From Cladophialophora immunda (lineage: Eukaryota > Ascomycota > Eurotiomycetes > Chaetothyriales > Herpotrichiellaceae): 64,000 nucleotides of DNA. The notes below the pieces were generated by a model. That model did not search any database. It saw only the letters and a program-made list of their open reading frames with translations, and was not told the DNA's origin. The position numbers and the translations under genes were made by a program. Of the stretch, positions 32,755 to 43,339 are shown in pieces. Each line of letters begins with the position of its first letter. The first letter of the stretch is position 1. The stretch spans positions 6,881,936-6,945,935 of the forward strand of contig NW_015622542.1 in assembly GCF_000835495.1 (NCBI RefSeq), in the 5' to 3' direction.

Positions 32755-34509
32755 ATGAATCACCTTATCTTATCCGCCCAACCGTCAGCGTCGTTAGGGT
32801 ATGCTCTTGACACTGAAGGCTACCTGAATTCTCTCAACGACAATCACCCATACGTGAGATACGACATCGTCCCATTGCGTAATCTATGGGGTGCCGACGG
32901 TTCGGTCGTTGTTCAAGCAACCATCCGCGACCAGTCCAGCCCATTCATTGAGTGCCGTCGTGGCCCATTCTTACCAGCCTCACTGGTTCTCTACCATATT
33001 CCTCTCCCTGCTTCAAATCCTGTAAGCTCCGTGGATCCTCAGCCAACACCAATGGTAAGGGCACCTGCTTTCCACATCCCTGTGGCCACATTGTTGCCTG
33101 CGTTCCGAATCACTCAAAACCAAACTAACCTCATTGACCATCGCTAATTCGACTTGCAGAGCATCCACCAAGCAGCATTATTGTTGTTCTCCAACCCCTC
33201 TTCCGCTTTGCCCGAGAGACCTGCTTCATCCAGATGTGGACCACTAGCTCGATTTATCCCATTTCGTCGTTGCTCGTTGGTGTCTCTGTCCCAAGGGTCG
33301 TTGTATGATCTTCGAACGCAGACCGATATTCATATCCCCAGGTCGCTCCATTGTGATTCGGAAAGGTCGATCCTGCTCACTTCTCAGTGGGGGAGCCTTC
33401 GGCCACTTTCACTTATCTTCGGCGAAATCTTTGACCAAATTACACTGAGTCGCGTCAGAACGGCAGATCGATCTGCGGCCCGGGCTATTTTCGCGACCCG
33501 TCGAGTTGTCAGCTCTTTTTTCAGGTTGCTGGGTGAGAGACTGGGCAGTTTCCTCGCTAAAATGCATGATCCTCATATCATAAAACAACTGCAACTGTCC
33601 ACCAATGCTCCATCGCCCAGGACATTTGCCTCTGCAGAAGCCGGGAGACAAAGACTCCGTGGGGAGATTGCGAAATGGCGAAACTACGTCCAGCACATGG
33701 CCCTTTTCGTCGACTCTCCGGACCTGTTGGACTCTTTCTGCAGGACTCTCAATGACGATGCTGACCGGCAATACTTTCCAGACTATTAGTGCTTCAGTCA
33801 TGGTAATTGCTCTTTTGACAGCATCTTGGCCACCTTGACACCGGCTGAAACGGATGAGCCGCTTGGAATGACTTTTTGGGAGCATGCAGGCTTCTGTGGA
33901 AGAGGGGTCAATGGTGATATTGCACAGCTATTTGCCGAGCTTGAAGCATACCGAATTGCTGTCTGGTGTCAAGACACTGGGTTCAGCGGGCGCAAACCGT
34001 TTCTTATCCACTATGGAATAGCCCTGCATGTTCTCCAGGACAGTCTCCTTAAACGATACAAGAGCGAGTGCAAGTGGTTGTCCGAAGCGGCTCGAACACC
34101 CAACTATGTCCAGTGGTGGAGGAAGAAGAAGACGGTGGAAACCGAGGAACCTGAAGTCGCTTCGCAAAGGGCACTTGAACGATCCATCTACCTGGCTCAC
34201 GGTCTGTACCTCATTAATGCCGCTTTCGAGAAACCTTGGTTTTGCCAAAGCACGCGATGTCCTCGCGTCAACGGACGACACACAGAAGTCAAACAGGATT
34301 GTGGGCTAGTGCGTTATCTGTTTCAATGTGGTCTCGAGGTTCTCTCCCTCGCAGGAGAGAACGAGGAGATGTTCGAGCAGGTCAATATCAATGAGGAGAT
34401 GCGTCGTTTCAGGCCGGGCTTGGGTGGTTGGCATCCACGGATCGTGGAGCTTTTTCATGACACATGCGACGTGTGGCGTGGTTCTATGTTACCTCTGATG
34501 TTTTTCTGA
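32755..34509 (+). CDS. unrecognised gene with an in-frame stop, possibly decaying
   Basis: I do not recognise this protein. Exon 1 (32755-33054) is joined to a second exon from 33160 by a 105-nt intron (GTAAGG...CTAAT...GCAG). The frame runs to TAG at 33787-33789, giving 309 aa. The same frame then stays open for 239 more codons to 34509, with a protein-like composition (FLIHYGIALHVLQDSLLKRY, MTFWEHAGFCGRG, Trp-rich stretches). This suggests one longer gene interrupted by a stop. A splice that removes the TAG was looked for and not found: GTAATT at 33805 lies after it, and its matching AG leaves only 20 nt. The first half is Ser/Arg-rich and low in hydrophobic clusters; there is no signal peptide. 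It may be a truncated gene, a pseudogene or a misread base. Confidence 0.4.
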
Positions 34510-35274
34510 TCTGTGAACGTTGTCTTTATAGTCTTCGGTCGTTCCAAGATACAATTATCTTTCCGCTAGGAGAATCTTCAGGGTCCGTTTCTTTCGTCAC
34601 AGCCTGAGCTGGTGGACGCCGTGGTCTAAGCTGCCGCAACGATATCGGCATAGAAGTGACGTCGTAGCCTCTCCGACCGGATGATGTAGGCTAGACTCGA
34701 GGTGCATGGTGGTCAGCCTATATCATATTAATGTCAGGGATAACCAAGTCATATCTAGTAAGCTACACACCGTTGCAACCTCGTTCATCTAAACAGTGTA
34801 CTGCCAACTGGTTGAGGTAATTGATTCGAAGCGGGACAAACACCTCATCTTATCCGAATATATGTAAGGCTGACATGTATCTGACCCACCGATCGTATCT
34901 ACTCTCTATGGACAGGAAGAGAGTCTTGTCATTGCATCTCCCCCGGGATCTGCTTTGCTCATCTCCAGCCGCCTGAATCTCTGCACGAACTAAACCTTCC
35001 CCTATCTCAAGCATGGAGCGCATGACAGTGGTAAGACGTACCCTGGTATAGTTTAGTGTACCCTTCGAACGAAGTATTCGAAGCCTGACTTCATGATTTT
35101 CTCATCCGGGACAACTTATATTACTACTGGCGTGTCCAAGTTGTTCCAGTCTGTCTAGCCTGGTAACGGATTTGCAACTGAATACCACACTCTCTTGCAG
35201 AACGTGCCAGCCTCAGCAGAAGCTCGTTTGAATTCGGGAAAGTCGACGAGCAGGTCCAATACTCGGTCTTTGCA
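34510..35274. other. intergenic region, promoter side of a secreted-protein gene
   Basis: AT-richer than its flanks, with no supported coding sequence. It should contain the promoter of the secreted protein that follows. Confidence 0.45.
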
Positions 35275-35859
35275 ATGCACAGGCCTATCGTCTTCGCCTT
35301 GGTTTCCTGCCTCTGTGCACTCAATGTGGCCAGTGCACCGGCAGACATTGTCCCTCGTCAGTCCGCTCCGTGCACTGACAAGACTATTGGCCTTTACCTC
35401 GATGGGACCAACTTTGACATCACTTACTTGCGAACCTTCCGCCTTTCGTATGCCAATTCATCCGCATACGTCGGTCGGATCAAGGACCAGTCATACGCTG
35501 AGCCACTCATCGTCGGGGCCCTCAACGGCAGCGACAACTCGGTCACTTTCCTGTCGATCCACGAATCTCCAACCGGTTTCCAGCAGATGTACGTCTTTCG
35601 CTATCAGAGCCAGCCCGTGGGTTTCAGCGTCCCTCACGGAGACGCACCTCAAGGCGCGAGCACGGCAGGGTTTTCATTCGGCGCTGGAGGGGCGCTGTTG
35701 CACAATGGGTTCAATAGCTTTTATGCGTGCCAGGATGACGCCCTGAGCTCTTTGGATTCGTACCAAATATATTGGCTTGACACGGGAAATCCTGTGGGAT
35801 GGACTTGCCAGGGCCCGATTGCGATCCAGGCCGGAGACGCTTGTTCACGAGATGAGTGA
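35275..35859 (+). CDS. small secreted protein, function unknown
   Basis: A single exon of 194 aa. Residues 1-20 (MHRPIVFALVSCLCALNVAS) form a clear signal peptide, ending near Ala-Ser-Ala, and VPRQ a few residues on suits a pro-peptide cut. The mature part has four cysteines (APCTDK, FYACQDD, GWTCQGP, GDACSRDE), enough for two disulfides. It also has two N-glycosylation-type sites (ANSS, NGSD). The second half is Gly/Phe-rich (TAGFSFGAGGALLHNGFNSF) and ends with DSYQIYWLDTGNPVGWTC. The layout recalls fungal cell-wall or PhiA-like secreted proteins, but the match is weak. No catalytic motif is seen. An effector role is possible, not shown. Confidence 0.8.
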   Translation: MHRPIVFALVSCLCALNVASAPADIVPRQSAPCTDKTIGLYLDGTNFDITYLRTFRLSYANSSAYVGRIKDQSYAEPLIVGALNGSDNSVTFLSIHESPTGFQQMYVFRYQSQPVGFSVPHGDAPQGASTAGFSFGAGGALLHNGFNSFYACQDDALSSLDSYQIYWLDTGNPVGWTCQGPIAIQAGDACSRDE

Positions 35860-36513
35860 CTGTCGCCGCGGGTGGATGGGAAGACGAGAGTGTCGACACG
35901 AGGGGTGAAGCGGCCGGCTTTCCCTCCTGCGAAGAATCAATCGTCTGAAGCAATAGTCTGAGTCAGCTGCATTCTCATTTCCCGTCCTTTGGCACGAAAT
36001 AATAGTCCTGGAAGACTTCTGCTCTCACTACTGCTGCGTTGTCGTCCACCCATTGCATTCTCCTTCCAAGGTTCTGGCATGATTTGACGCCGTGACGTCC
36101 GCAGACAATCTCAGCTCGCCATCCCCTGGAGGGTGCCCGGATATCGTAACCATGAATACGGCACCGTTGGGCCGCAGGGAAAGCCAACAAAGACAATGAA
36201 CGTTGCATCTTGTCCTTTTCAGGCGCCAGAGGGAACGTTGAAATGTCAGGAGAACTGCTTCATCCTCGCTAACGAGCCCGTCGTCAAGGGTCCTCCCCCG
36301 CCTCCCACTCACCGGCAACTGATCCGCCTTGGAGAGCCGGGATTGAACTTCCTCTCCTGGCGCCTCGCCTCCTCGTCCTCCGCATCTCCACGTCTCCAGC
36401 ACCAGAAAGAGCCAAGTTATCGCGGGCACGGATATGAGAGGGGAAACACTGGGGTGGGTAGACCATGCTTTAAAGATCCGCCATGGACTTCGGGTTTCAT
36501 TGCCTCTTCTTGA
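35860..36513. other. intergenic region upstream of a Zn2Cys6 gene
   Basis: Overlapping open frames on both strands (36028-36573, -; 36133-36513, +) have no recognisable content. The promoter of the next gene is expected here. Confidence 0.45.
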
Positions 36514-38752
36514 ATGCTCTCCCGTCCCAATTCTATACCTGCGCTCCTCGTGAGCTCTGTCTGGGATGCGCACCAGAACAGGATGGTCAGTCCCCAGCTC
36601 TCTCTATCATCTCTCGTAGACACTGACTGCGCAATTCACACAGCCAGCCATGTCGGGACCGACATGTCAAGTGTAAAGTGGATGTTTCCGCGCTGTCGAT
36701 TTGATCTCTCACAAGTTGCAAGGCGTCAAGGTTGCAGGGTCTCGGAAATGCCAGAAATGCACAGAAGCTGAACGGGAATGTCTGTTGGACTCGCCCTTGC
36801 ACTTTCGACCCGTCAAATCTGTCCGGCTGAAGAGCGTCGATGGACGCAGGGTTAAACACGACTTGAGGCATACTCCCCGTCAGGTCTGGGTCGACCTCCC
36901 GTCAGAAGGTAGGTTTGGCCATTGGCATTATTCACTTCCCCATTGATATCGTGAGATACAGTCCGATTTGTCTCTCTGGATCACGAGACGGACTCTCAAG
37001 ACCTCGATACCCAGCCTGAAGAGGGCCCAGGCCCATCTCCGCCCATCTCTCCCCTCGCAGCTGGGGCCGAAAGGGATTTCCGTATCGAGCATAATCCTAC
37101 TTCAGTGGCTGCTCACGACTGGAATTCACCACATGGATCGGCCTTGCCTCTGACCCCTCTCCAGGCTTCTCTTCAACACAGCAGTCCAGACTCGCATTTT
37201 TCATCGCATGCCCACGCCTCTATCGTGCTGTCTCCTGCACATTCTGCCGGAAGACCTGCTTCACAACATCACTCTCCCTCCGTCCTTCTGAATTCCGCTG
37301 TTGATACGTCCTCCCCAAACTATGGACTCGGCACTTGCTGGCCATTCCAGAATCAACAGGAAGCACGGCTTCTGCACCACTACATCGTGCATCTATCAAT
37401 GCAGGTAAATCTCCTGAACACAATCACAGATTCCCTCCTATCTTGTCTAACCACGTGCAGTTCGACTCCTGCGATAAGCAGCGGCACTTTGGGAAGGAGA
37501 TACCGAAACGGGCGGCACACTATCCTGTCATCAAGAATGCAATTTTCGCCGTAGCTTCACGGCAGATGAGCCTGCTAGCAGGAACCCACGACGACGAGTC
37601 TCCCCACTATGTGAGCGAATGTCTCCGGATCTTGATTAAGGCCTTGGAAGACCCCATGGGCCATTTTGATGAGAACTTGCTGGCAGCTGTCATTCTCCTG
37701 AGGACCCATGAGGAGATGTCCGGTGGGTTGTGCTCGGTCAAGCTTCCCCGGTAAAGAAGAGATGCTGAAAGTGCGACATCAGAGAACGATGAACGACGCC
37801 ACCTGTTCGGCACAACACGGATCTTGAACTCGATAGCCTCCTTTGCCGCAGATGGCGGACTCCGCGAATCGGCCAGCTGGGTGTCGCTGAGACAGCACAT
37901 CTACATCTCGCTGACCTCTCAGCACCCACTCACCATCAATCTTACCAACTACCGCCATTCGAGCGTCTTTCGCCTCTCAGACGACGAATCCTGGGCGAAC
38001 CGGATCATCTTCATCTTTGCCCGAATCCTCACCCACGTCTTTGGCGACGACAACGAGCAGTTGTCCTTGGAGCAGTGGGCCGATCTAGACTCGGAGGTCA
38101 CTTCCTGGGAAGTCTCCAAGCCGTGGCACTTTGCGCCCCTGTTCATCGACAGCCCCGGGGTCTCTGCCCTGGAGTCGAACAGGAGTCCGTGGCCGGAGCT
38201 GTACGTGTGCAATCCAGCGCAGGGTATGTGTGCAGCAGATACCGTTCTCACGCGGGTTTAGTTTTCTAACGAGCTCCGCTTCAGTGGTCGGTCTCCAGCA
38301 TTACTACCTCGCCAAGGTCGTCCTGGCCATCTACGACCCTCGCCTCTCGAAGCTGAGTTTCGGATCGTTGCGCTTGAGAAGGGACTCTGAAGTATGCCCT
38401 CCCCCCTGTTCCTCCCCCAGCACGTGAACTGAACTAACCGCCTGCTGATGCTTTTCCGCTCCGCAGTCCATGGTCCGCGAGTGTCTGCGAATGGTTGTCG
38501 GTCTGGCCGTCAGCAACGACCACGTCCAGACGGCAATGTTCCAAGCCTCCCACATTCTTTCGGCATGTGAGTTGTTTATTTCCCCCTCCTCTTCAAGTGT
38601 GAGTTGGCCCTCATCCAAACACAGGCGGCATGTACCTGAATAATCGAGACGAACAGGAGGCCGCGGTCGGTTTCCTTGAACAGATGACCCAGCGCATGGG
38701 TTGGCAGACCTCACATATCATCCGGGACCTCAAGGAACAGTGGCAAATCTGA
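36514..38752 (+). CDS. Zn2Cys6-type transcription factor with an incomplete cluster
   Basis: The best model has nine exons: 36514-36585, 36648-36683, 36731-36908, 36962-37404, 37461-37722, 37783-38223, 38285-38391, 38467-38566 and 38625-38752, giving about 588 aa. Every junction from exon 3 on is a clean GT-AG with matching phase. The zinc cluster is read from PCRDRHVKCK (exon 2) and AGSRKCQKCTEAEREC (exon 3): five cysteines, because the first Cys of the usual ACxxC is not found. Downstream RLLHHYIVHLSMQ, FGKEIPKRAAHYPVIKNAIF and LVGLQHYYLAKVVLAIYDP-like text mark the fungal-specific homology region. The end, VGFLEQMTQRMGWQTSHIIR followed by DLKEQW, is typical of this regulator group. It is tail-to-tail with the P450 reductase, 127 bp apart. 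Exons 1-2 are the uncertain part. Confidence 0.82.
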
Positions 38753-38879
38753 GCCACGGAAATGGCTTTTTGAAGCCTGAGAGCTTTCTGAGACTTCGAA
38801 ATTTCTATTATTCATCTAAATCCTCGGTATCCGGGCAAAGAAGGTCAAAAAACCCGTTGATATTCGAATGGTGGCGTTC

Positions 38880-41033
38880 TCAACCCCAGACGTCTTCCTT
38901 CCACTTGCCCGTTCTCTTGAGCCCCTCACCCCAGCTCTTCACCTCGGAATCACTCCATCCCTTGATCTCCTTCATTGTCTCACCCAGGCTGAACCCGACT
39001 TCTCTCGCCATCGAGGCACGCCCGCAAATGTAGAAGCTCGCGCTCTTCTCCTCGATCAAGTTGACCACTTGCTTGCCGTGTTCTCGCACCCGCTGCTGGA
39101 CATACACTTTGTCCTGCCCTTGGACCCGCGAGAAGGCCGTGATGATCTTGAAAACATCCCTTCCAACGGCGGCTTGAGCCTGCTCCAGCTCCTCACGGTA
39201 GATGAAGTCCTCTTGCGGCCGACGGCACCCGAAGAACAGAATCATCTCGCCGATGGGCTTTCCGATGGCGTGTAGTTTTGCACGCTCCGCAATGAACGCG
39301 CGGAATGGGGCGATTCCGGTCCCGGCCGCGACCATGATGATCGGACAGCTGGATTGGATGGGGAGTTTGAATTTGCTTTTGCGCACGTGCGCGAAGAGCT
39401 TGGTGCCCTGAAGGAGGTTGGTGGGGCCGAAGAGATCATACTGCGGACGGACAGACTTCTCTGCCTGCATTTCTGCAGCGGCCGTCGCGGGATATGACTG
39501 CGACAGCGCGAGGAGATAGTTGGAGGTGACACCGTTGATCTTCTGCTCCTGGTTTTCGGGAACATAGTCCGAGGCGACCAGGGCGGTTATCGCGGCCCTC
39601 CGAGGACTGAGAACGCTGCTTGACGAGATCGAGTAGTAGCGCGGCTGCATCAGAGGCAAAGCCTCCATCAAATAAGACAGGGGCAGCTTGGCCCATGGTT
39701 CATCCGGACTGGCGAGCTTAAGGAGACGACCCAGGGTCAGGTGGTTCTTCCTGAGGTACGACAAGTAGGAGTCTTTGTCTTGGCCGAGTTTGAGGACCCG
39801 CAATCTCGCGTCGGGCGAAGGAGCGAACGTGGCAAGCCCTTGAATGGTGCTCCGCGATACGGGCGCGCAGATCTCCAAATATCTGTAGAAAAGAGCGCGA
39901 ATCGTGGTAGGGGTGGGAATTTGGAGCTTGGTTGCAGCGTCAACGGATTTGAGACTAATCGGAATGTCTTGACGATCCTGCAGCCGAAGAACAGTGAGAA
40001 GTATTTCGACTTCGGATTCTGGGTTGGTAGGCCACACGGCAAGATGGTCGCCCGTCTTGTAGTGGATCTCGGGGTGTTCTGCAAGGTCGAGCTCCATGTG
40101 GACACAGTTTCGCTCGGAAGATTGGAAGAGTTCTCGGGGATTCGTGATTGACAGTGGTCGAATAGGTGAGCATGAGGCGGCGGCTTTGGGGTTGTCTCTG
40201 GAATGCGTGGGTTCGCCGTGGTGGAGGTCGATGGGTGTGAGAGAGTCGTCTTCGGTGACCACAATCGTCGGTTGATACTCGACCACTTGTTCTTCCATCC
40301 CCAGTCTGTTCCGGAACATGGCAAAGAGGTCGTCCTTCCATGAAAGGAAGTCTTCGTCGGTGGAGCGTTCTGCATCATCTGCTTTGCCCACCGGCAGAAG
40401 AAGGGTTGCGCCTTTCTTCTTCAATGCTTCGACCACAACATCGACCACGCGGTTGTAGTACTTGTAGTTGCTGTTTCCGAGACCAAAGGCAGCATACTGC
40501 AGGTCTGGGAGAGCATCCGGAGATCCATTGTTGATCCAATCCCAAAAGCCATTGGCATTGTCGCTGGGATCACCCTCGCCATACGTCGAGAGGATGAAGA
40601 TTGCCAGTTGTCCACCAGATAGTTGAGCGATGGAATCCGAATCGTAGTCTGAAAGATCAGCAGAGATCGCACCGAGCCCGAACCGTGATTGCACCTCTTT
40701 TGCGAGGTAATTGGCGAAGCGCTCTGCTGTGCCAGACTGAGAGCCCCAAAAGATGACGGCTCTTTTGTCGGTTTCGGATAGCTTCTTTGCGATATTGCGC
40801 TGCGCCTGAGCTTGCGAGCTAGCAACGCCGTCGCGTTGTTGGGGCCGTTCGAAATAGATGTGATAGTAAGGGTCTGGCTTATCCCACAACGTGCCTCTAG
40901 TCAGGTATCCCGCGACAATCACGGCCGCAATGACCAAAGCCACGTAATCCGCAATCGAAGTGGGTTGCAGGCTTCGGGCAAAGAGTCTGACAACCTGCGG
41001 GATTGATGAGATTTCGAAGGCCTGAGAAGCCAT
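38880..41033 (-). CDS. NADPH-cytochrome P450 reductase
   Basis: A single exon of 717 aa from ATG 41033; the frame extends to 41081 without an ATG. An N-terminal anchor (IADYVALVIAAVIVAGYL) places it in the ER membrane facing the cytosol. The FMN domain shows FWGSQSGTAERFANYLAKEV, LSTYGEGDPSDNANGF and FGLGNSNYKYYN. The FAD domain has RYYSISSSS with its Ser. The NADPH domain has GTGIAPFRAF, FGCRRPQEDFIY (Cys) and a C-terminal EDVWG keeping the Asp and stacking Trp. FYICGRASMAREV replaces the common CGDA, which suggests a branch distinct from the housekeeping reductase. It passes electrons from NADPH to P450s. Its promoter is shared with the CYP53-like P450, so it is probably that enzyme's partner. 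Confidence 0.95.
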   Translation of the reverse strand: MASQAFEISSIPQVVRLFARSLQPTSIADYVALVIAAVIVAGYLTRGTLWDKPDPYYHIYFERPQQRDGVASSQAQAQRNIAKKLSETDKRAVIFWGSQSGTAERFANYLAKEVQSRFGLGAISADLSDYDSDSIAQLSGGQLAIFILSTYGEGDPSDNANGFWDWINNGSPDALPDLQYAAFGLGNSNYKYYNRVVDVVVEALKKKGATLLLPVGKADDAERSTDEDFLSWKDDLFAMFRNRLGMEEQVVEYQPTIVVTEDDSLTPIDLHHGEPTHSRDNPKAAASCSPIRPLSITNPRELFQSSERNCVHMELDLAEHPEIHYKTGDHLAVWPTNPESEVEILLTVLRLQDRQDIPISLKSVDAATKLQIPTPTTIRALFYRYLEICAPVSRSTIQGLATFAPSPDARLRVLKLGQDKDSYLSYLRKNHLTLGRLLKLASPDEPWAKLPLSYLMEALPLMQPRYYSISSSSVLSPRRAAITALVASDYVPENQEQKINGVTSNYLLALSQSYPATAAAEMQAEKSVRPQYDLFGPTNLLQGTKLFAHVRKSKFKLPIQSSCPIIMVAAGTGIAPFRAFIAERAKLHAIGKPIGEMILFFGCRRPQEDFIYREELEQAQAAVGRDVFKIITAFSRVQGQDKVYVQQRVREHGKQVVNLIEEKSASFYICGRASMAREVGFSLGETMKEIKGWSDSEVKSWGEGLKRTGKWKEDVWG

Positions 41034-41708
41034 GGCGAAGATTGGGAGGTCGATTGCGGTGTCATGTTGGCCAAAGGACAAAGGGAAAGGGCAGTTTAGA
41101 TATAGATGGCTCCGAGAGCCTTGTGCCTTGAGGAAAGATGGAGGCGGAGGAAAATTGCCTGACGGGCGTTGCGGGATGGTAGCGAGGCGGGTTCAGTGCC
41201 ACATCTGGGAGAGTCTGGAGAATCGACGGGGTCTTGTGCTGTACGAGGAGAGTCAGTCAGTCCATCCCATTGCCACAAGGGGGGTCTTGATTGGATGTGT
41301 GTCTCAGGATTGAGTTGCTTTAGTCTCAGCTTGTTCCGGCGAAATATTTCCTCTTGCGATGCTGCGGCACCGAAGCGACTGGTGGAGGCGCAGGCGAGTT
41401 GACGATCACCAATTCTCCGGCCTCCACCACCGGCGTGTTTGCCATCGGCGAAAGATTTCCATTCTGAAATTTTCTAGAATTTCTCTAGAACTCGTCCTAC
41501 GCAGCTATCTCCGGCTCCTCCATCTCTCGCGAGAAGGGACTTGGTTCGAATGCAGACTGTGTTGAAGATGGCGGGGTACGCGGTGGTCGATCGTGAGAAG
41601 ATAAATATGCTGGGACGCGGTGCTCTACGGGACATTGGAATCGCGCATTGTCCTGGCTGAATTACTTTCACTTCCAACCCTTTCGACCCCTTCCCAGGCG
41701 GCTTCAGC
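41034..41708. promoter_or_regulatory. divergent promoter of the P450 reductase and CYP53-like P450
   Basis: This 675-bp region separates two genes transcribed outward. Candidate Zn2Cys6 sites are CGG-CA-CCG at 41365-41372 and CGG-N9-CCG at 41418-41432. An AT-rich segment near 41463-41490 repeats TCTAGAA twice. Such triplets occur often by chance, so these are only candidates. Confidence 0.4.
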
Positions 41709-43339
41709 ATGTTCACAGTGCCGGTTGCCCCCTATGCAGTCCTCTTGGGGACTTGCTGCATCCTTTATTTCCTGGTCTATCCAGTGATCGTCTACTTTCG
41801 AGACCCTAAAGGTGAGCCCGCAATTCACATCTGGACTTGGTGAGCGCGTTGCCAACTTACAGAGCAGGACTTCGAAAGTTTCCGGCCATGACACCATTGT
41901 CTGGCATCTCATCCATCCCGTTCATGTTACTGGCACACACGGGTGCTCGATCAGCTCGCTTAGTTGAGCTTCATAGGAATCACCCCGTTATTCGAACTGG
42001 GCCGACTACGTTGTCATATTCGGACCCTCGAGCCATCAAGGACATCTACGGGCACAACACAAAGTGCACAAAGGATGGTTCCTATGTCATCACCGCTGGA
42101 TCCCACTTCCACCTTGCCGATGTCATCGATAAACCGGAACATGCAAGGAAGCGCAAGGTTCTCTCGTCGGCATACGCCTTGAAGAACCTGGAAGGCTGGG
42201 AACACAAGGTGGCGGACAAGACAGCCCGGATGATCGCACATTTCGACAAGTGCTGCACTGCCCCGTTGAAGCCCGGAAGACTCCCTGAGGCTCATGAGTT
42301 GAATGTGGATTACCGAGAATGGACCAACTACTTTACGTTGGATGCCATTGCCGACATTGGCTTGTCGGAGACACTGCGATTCCTCGACAATGGTCACGAC
42401 CGCATCACCGGCCGCAGAACTGACGGTACCAAATATGAATGTAATTTTCGGGAGTGCCTCTATCAGAATGCTCGGAAACAATCATTACTGGTATGGCCGT
42501 ATAAGTGGTATCCGCTGATCAACAAGCTTTCCAACGCGATTCCCTTCTATGGGCGTATGGGAAAGCTGGCAAGGGACTGGGACGGGATCCCTCTCGAGCT
42601 TGCCCTTCGCCGGCTGGAGCGATATCGTCGCGGCGAGAAATTGGACGACTTCTTCCAGGCTCTTATGGAGGACAAGAACGGCCACCCTAACAACCTCGAA
42701 TGGGGCGAAATTGTGGCGGAAGTGAGCATTATGATGAACGCAGGTAGTGCCACAACTGCCATTGCCATGGCAAATGTCCTTTATCAACTGCTCAAGAATC
42801 CCGAAGCTATGAAAAAGTTGGTGGAGGAGCTTGATGCTGCACTGGAAGACGAAGACATGCAGGCCGTGGTGCCCTACGACCGGGTCAAGCATTTGCCGTA
42901 TCTGAGAGCTTGTTTGGACGAGTCGCTGCGACTGTTTCCACCCACTCCTCACGCCCTTCCCCGTGAGACGCCTCCCGAGGGTCTGAGCATCCTAGATGAC
43001 TACATTGCCGGGGGTGTCTCGGTGGGCATGTCGGCGCTGGTGGCTCACAGGAACGAAGACCAGTTTCCTCACGCCGACAAGTATATCCCCGAACGGTGGC
43101 TCGGCGACGAAGGCAAGAATCTTCAACCCTACTTCCTTGCCTTCTCTGCCGGTGCTCGAGGATGCATTGGCCGCAACATCTCTTACTTGGAACAAACCGT
43201 GGTATTGGCTTCTATGCTCCGAAAATACGAGTTTGCGCTCCCTCATCCCAATTGGGAGATTGAGAGGCTGGAGACCATGAACTGGCTATTGGGAGAGATG
43301 CCGGTCAAGGTTTGGAGACGAGCGCCGAAGGCTGCTTGA
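41709..43339 (+). CDS. cytochrome P450, CYP53 (benzoate 4-monooxygenase) type
   Basis: Exons 41709-41811 and 41868-43339 encode 524 aa. The N-terminal anchor (YAVLLGTCCILYFLVYPVIV) is followed by a Pro-containing linker into GLRKFPAMTPLSG. Conserved elements are the K-helix Glu-x-x-Arg in ACLDESLRLFPP, PERWLGDE, and the haem loop AFSAGARGCIGRNISYLEQT with Cys about 467. PYDRVKHLPYLRACLDES, ISYLEQTVVLASMLRKYEFA and the ending EMPVKVWRR are strongly CYP53-like. CYP53 enzymes para-hydroxylate benzoate in aromatic breakdown, working in the ER with a P450 reductase. The I helix reads MNAGSATTAIA: the acidic residue before the conserved Thr (A/G-G-x-D/E-T) is Ala at about 329. The intron is 56 nt and in phase. 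Substrate is inferred, not shown. Confidence 0.93.

Noticed and set aside
38880..41081. 733-aa version of the P450 reductase
   Set aside because: The extra 16 codons begin with TTG, not ATG; ATG 41033 gives the expected N terminus.
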